Shown in pieces: positions 32,101-34,308 of a DNA stretch of 34,308 nucleotides; position 1 is the first letter of the stretch; each line of letters starts with the position of its first letter. Position numbers and translations under genes: made by a program. Origin of the DNA: Syncephalis plumigaleata (taxonomy: Eukaryota; Zoopagomycota; Zoopagomycetes; Zoopagales; Piptocephalidaceae); NCBI GenBank assembly GCA_025201365.1, contig JAIXMF010000128.1, positions 1 through 34,308 on the forward strand, given 5' to 3'. The notes beneath the pieces were generated by a model. The model worked only from the letters and a program-made list of their open reading frames with translations, searched no databases and had not been told where the DNA came from.

Positions 32101-33465
32101 TCTATACAGGCCAACATTGCTATTGGTATGGAACCATTGGCACGATGTAGTCATCGAGAAATTAGTTACATGCCTACTAATGAACAAGAGATGTCACCAC
32201 AATCGAAACCACAACAACAGCAACAACAACAACGACAAAGACATAAATCAGGACGAGTACCAGCATTAGTGGCTAGTAGTATGTTAAATAGACTTGCCTG
32301 CTCATTCACCATGAAACACGACACTAGTCTCTACGTGTTGAATCAACTTATTGGCGAGGCACGTCAATTTCTATTTGCATTTAGACAGGTAACAAGCATT
32401 CTAGTAGATTCTATTGTCTTATACTTGTTACTAACAATGACAACCATTAGGCAATCGCTTTCTTCATTGTTTGTTCTGTATCAATCACTTTAATTCTATT
32501 CTTCTCATGTTGTATGATATTACCACAAGCATTGTCATCCGGTGAGATTATCTGGACCATTACCATTATACTGCCTGTACTATGCTTCTCCATTCTTAAT
32601 GCACCACAAGATCCAGATATCATGAAGATCATGCCAGGTAATCGAATAGAATAGATTACTATTTGATGAACGATACTCATTAAATAATATACTGTCTAGG
32701 CAAGAATACGGAACATCGTAAACCATGGTGGTCTACCATTCTCACCTATGGCGTTCGACTAATCCTACCCACTGCCATGTGTATTGTTGTATTCATTGTG
32801 TAAGTCATTATATATATATATATATGTATTTATCTTTCTTATTATTATTAGTGCACTAGCATCTTGTCTAAATGCTAGTCTTACTACGGCTTTCGTGTTT
32901 AAAGAGCATCACTTATGGTATGATGTTAGTGATCAGGATCAACAAGCAATTCGATTTGCACGACAATGCTGCATCTTTTCATACGTGTATTTTATGGGTA
33001 ATCATCATTTGCTTATACGTTGCTGCTATTATTACTTGTAACTAATCTATATTTATATATATAGTGTGGATGTCAGCTAGTTTCCAACATCGTACGCTAT
33101 CCATGTGGAAGTTGAAACCATTCCTTAATCTACACTGGGTTATCACGGTGTTTATCGTGTAAGTACAGTTGCTCTTTCTTTTCCCGTTCAATATGATTCA
33201 TATCTCTTGTTTATTACTTAGGATTATTGCACAGGGTATTTACACATTGGTTACGGTAACTACCGCACCTCGATTGCCTACCAGTCAGTACTATTCGTTT
33301 CTCAATCTACCATGGCATCTCTACTTTATGATATTCGCTTGGCCAATTGTTTTCACGCCAATACAGGAACTGGTCAAGTGGAGGGAGAGAATTCATTATA
33401 TACAATTACAAAAGCGAAGGAAATTAGAATTCAACACGAAACTTGGCATGCACTCACCTGTTTAG
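29148..33465 (+). CDS. TMEM94: TMEM94 family P-type-ATPase-like membrane protein
   Basis: Fourteen exons (29148-29200, 29265-29332, 29404-29666, 29721-30414, 30480-30616, 30711-31532, 31590-31674, 31737-32047, 32110-32388, 32451-32637, 32700-32799, 32852-32997, 33065-33158, 33222-33465) give 1160 residues. Animal TMEM94 is an ER protein of P-type-ATPase shape reported to move Mg2+. Two N-terminal helices are followed by an actuator-like segment (LAKGDIIELALGEQAPADAR), two more helices, a large cytosolic part and about six C-terminal helices. At the phosphorylation site the usual DKTGT is LDREGT (Asp398 kept). IRFEDAAWQDYMPTLKPLGL, FWDG-like YWDG, IRFVYFSPLREQP, ARLPRGVEQVREHL and the terminus KLGMHSP match TMEM94 closely. 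A Gln-rich insertion (PQQQQQQQRQRHK) lies before the C-terminal helices. ATPase activity is not assured given the altered motif. Confidence 0.9.
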
Positions 33466-33659
33466 ATAGAAAGAGTAGAAATAGGTTTACTTTTACTTAC
33501 TTACCTAATAAATAGAATGAATATCAATAATGACACTTGCGTATTTCAACTATATCACTATATACATACACTAATAGCCTATTTATTCATTAACATTGAT
33601 TTGTATTCATTTTCATTCTTGTGTGTTTTACCATTACTAAACTGCTACTAGTAGTTTGA
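33466..33659. other. Convergent 3' region between TMEM94 and PRP5
   Basis: A 194-bp A/T-rich spacer between two stop codons, with a CCTAATAAATAG polyadenylation-like signal at about 33505. No gene is seen. Confidence 0.4.
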
Positions 33660-34308
33660 TTATACGACAGAGTAACGACCTGTAGTGCCACTACGTGCTT
33701 CTGCTTCCATCGCTGCCATGGTGGCATCCACTAGTACACGTTTAATTTCCGTCTTGACTCGTTCCAGGCCATTTCGGATTCTGCCTCAACGAGCAAGTGC
33801 AGTTTACGATCACCTTCAGCTGGTGTCTTGCCCGGTTCATAAAGGAACCACGCGTGGTGATGGCAGCGCCTGTATCCTCGGTGAGTCGTGTAATCTCTTC
33901 CTTACTCGTGACACGCCAACGTGCCTTACGTGGATAGTCGTTGATCTCAATCTCGAACGAGTAAGCAGCCTGAGTGTTGGGTGCTTTAACACGAGCTGCT
34001 ACCGCGCTGCTGCTGCCGTTGCTGTTGCCGCTGCTCCAGCAGCAGTAGTGGCACCTGCATTTGCCGTGATATTCGAGGTGGTACGTGCAAATTGTCGATT
34101 GATCTGCTCAACGATATCAAGACCTGACTTGGCACCTAGTGCACTATTACCATAGCGGCACGTTGTTGTGCTCGTTTAAGTGCTAATCGTTTAATTCAAT
34201 ATTAGATTAGTAACTCGATTACATATATATATCATCTATGATATGTATAACTCACATCAGATGTGTCATCACTTGTACTTGGTCCTTCAGCTGTTGTTGT
34301 CGCTGTCG
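33660..34308 (-). CDS. PRP5/DDX46: C-terminal part of spliceosomal DEAD-box helicase Prp5/DDX46 (with apparent frameshifts)
   Basis: Prp5/DDX46 remodels U2 snRNP during branch-site recognition. Only the region after the helicase core is present. Read across three frames, the minus strand gives GLDIVEQINRQFAR, an Ala/Thr-rich stretch, then YSFEIEINDYPRKARWRVTS and KEEITRLTEDTGAAITTRGS. It continues EPGKTPAEGDRKLHLLVEAE, LERVKTEIKRVL and ends TGRYSVV. This parallels the KH-like C-terminal domain of DDX46 (EINDFPQxARWKVTS, AAITIRG, PPGKxPKEG, terminal GRYKV). The frame must shift at about 33772-33774, 33841-33843, 34001-34005 and 34151-34156. At the first two, adding one base to an A or T run restores the family sequence. 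An intron probably lies at about 34185-34255. The literal frames are broken, so this is either a pseudogene or, more likely, base-calling error near a contig end. Confidence 0.8.

Noticed and set aside
1-34308. CRISPR array, operon or prokaryotic features
   Set aside because: Spliceosomal introns throughout and eukaryote-only protein families rule out a prokaryotic reading; no regularly spaced direct repeats were seen.

Overview
The window is nuclear DNA from an intron-dense, A+T-rich eukaryote. Nearly all genes are cut by 45-90 bp introns with GT(A/G)AGT-like donors, CTAAY-like branch sites and TAG acceptors, and the gene set is house-keeping. Fungal-type Mediator Med16, an Epl1-type enhancer of Polycomb and an Abf2/TFAM-like HMG protein sit beside genes that many yeasts lack (a DDX59-type zf-HIT helicase and TMEM94). 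I read this as an early-diverging fungus (Mucoromycota/Zoopagomycota grade), which is an inference and not proven.

Layout: signal peptide peptidase (minus, partial, 1-459); DDX59-like helicase (plus, 801-3111); mitochondrial ribosomal protein uL2m (minus, 3169-4326); a small long-TIR transposon relic carrying the 3' end of a TnpB/Fanzor-like gene (4374-4901); COG1 (plus, 5076-8438); a low-complexity gap; EPL1 (plus, 9295-12105); GCN2 eIF2-alpha kinase (minus, 12560-19888, 36 exons); a 3.6 kb element with ~1 kb terminal inverted repeats enclosing a truncated protein-kinase gene (20001-23590); MED16 (plus, 23690-27378); a two-HMG-box mitochondrial DNA-packaging protein with a lysine-rich tail (minus, 27613-28749); TMEM94 (plus, 29148-33465); and the C-terminus of the splicing helicase Prp5/DDX46 (minus, partial, 33660-34308). 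I rebuilt the internal genes exon by exon and each closes in frame: DDX59 691 aa, COG1 872 aa, EPL1 763 aa, GCN2 1695 aa, MED16 815 aa, HMG 311 aa, TMEM94 1160 aa.

The host genes do not form one pathway: they cover ER proteolysis and ER ion transport, Golgi tethering, translation control, transcription/chromatin, splicing, and the mitochondrial ribosome and nucleoid. The unusual content is the mobile DNA. Two elements share the same terminal sequence (TTCCAWCC...) and each sits inside a short divergent promoter (uL2m/COG1 and GCN2/MED16). One carries a TnpB/Fanzor-like remnant and the other an intron-containing kinase C-lobe. Both edge genes show apparent single-base deletions, mostly in short homopolymers, while the ~32 kb between them shows none. 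This suggests poorly polished contig ends rather than true pseudogenes.
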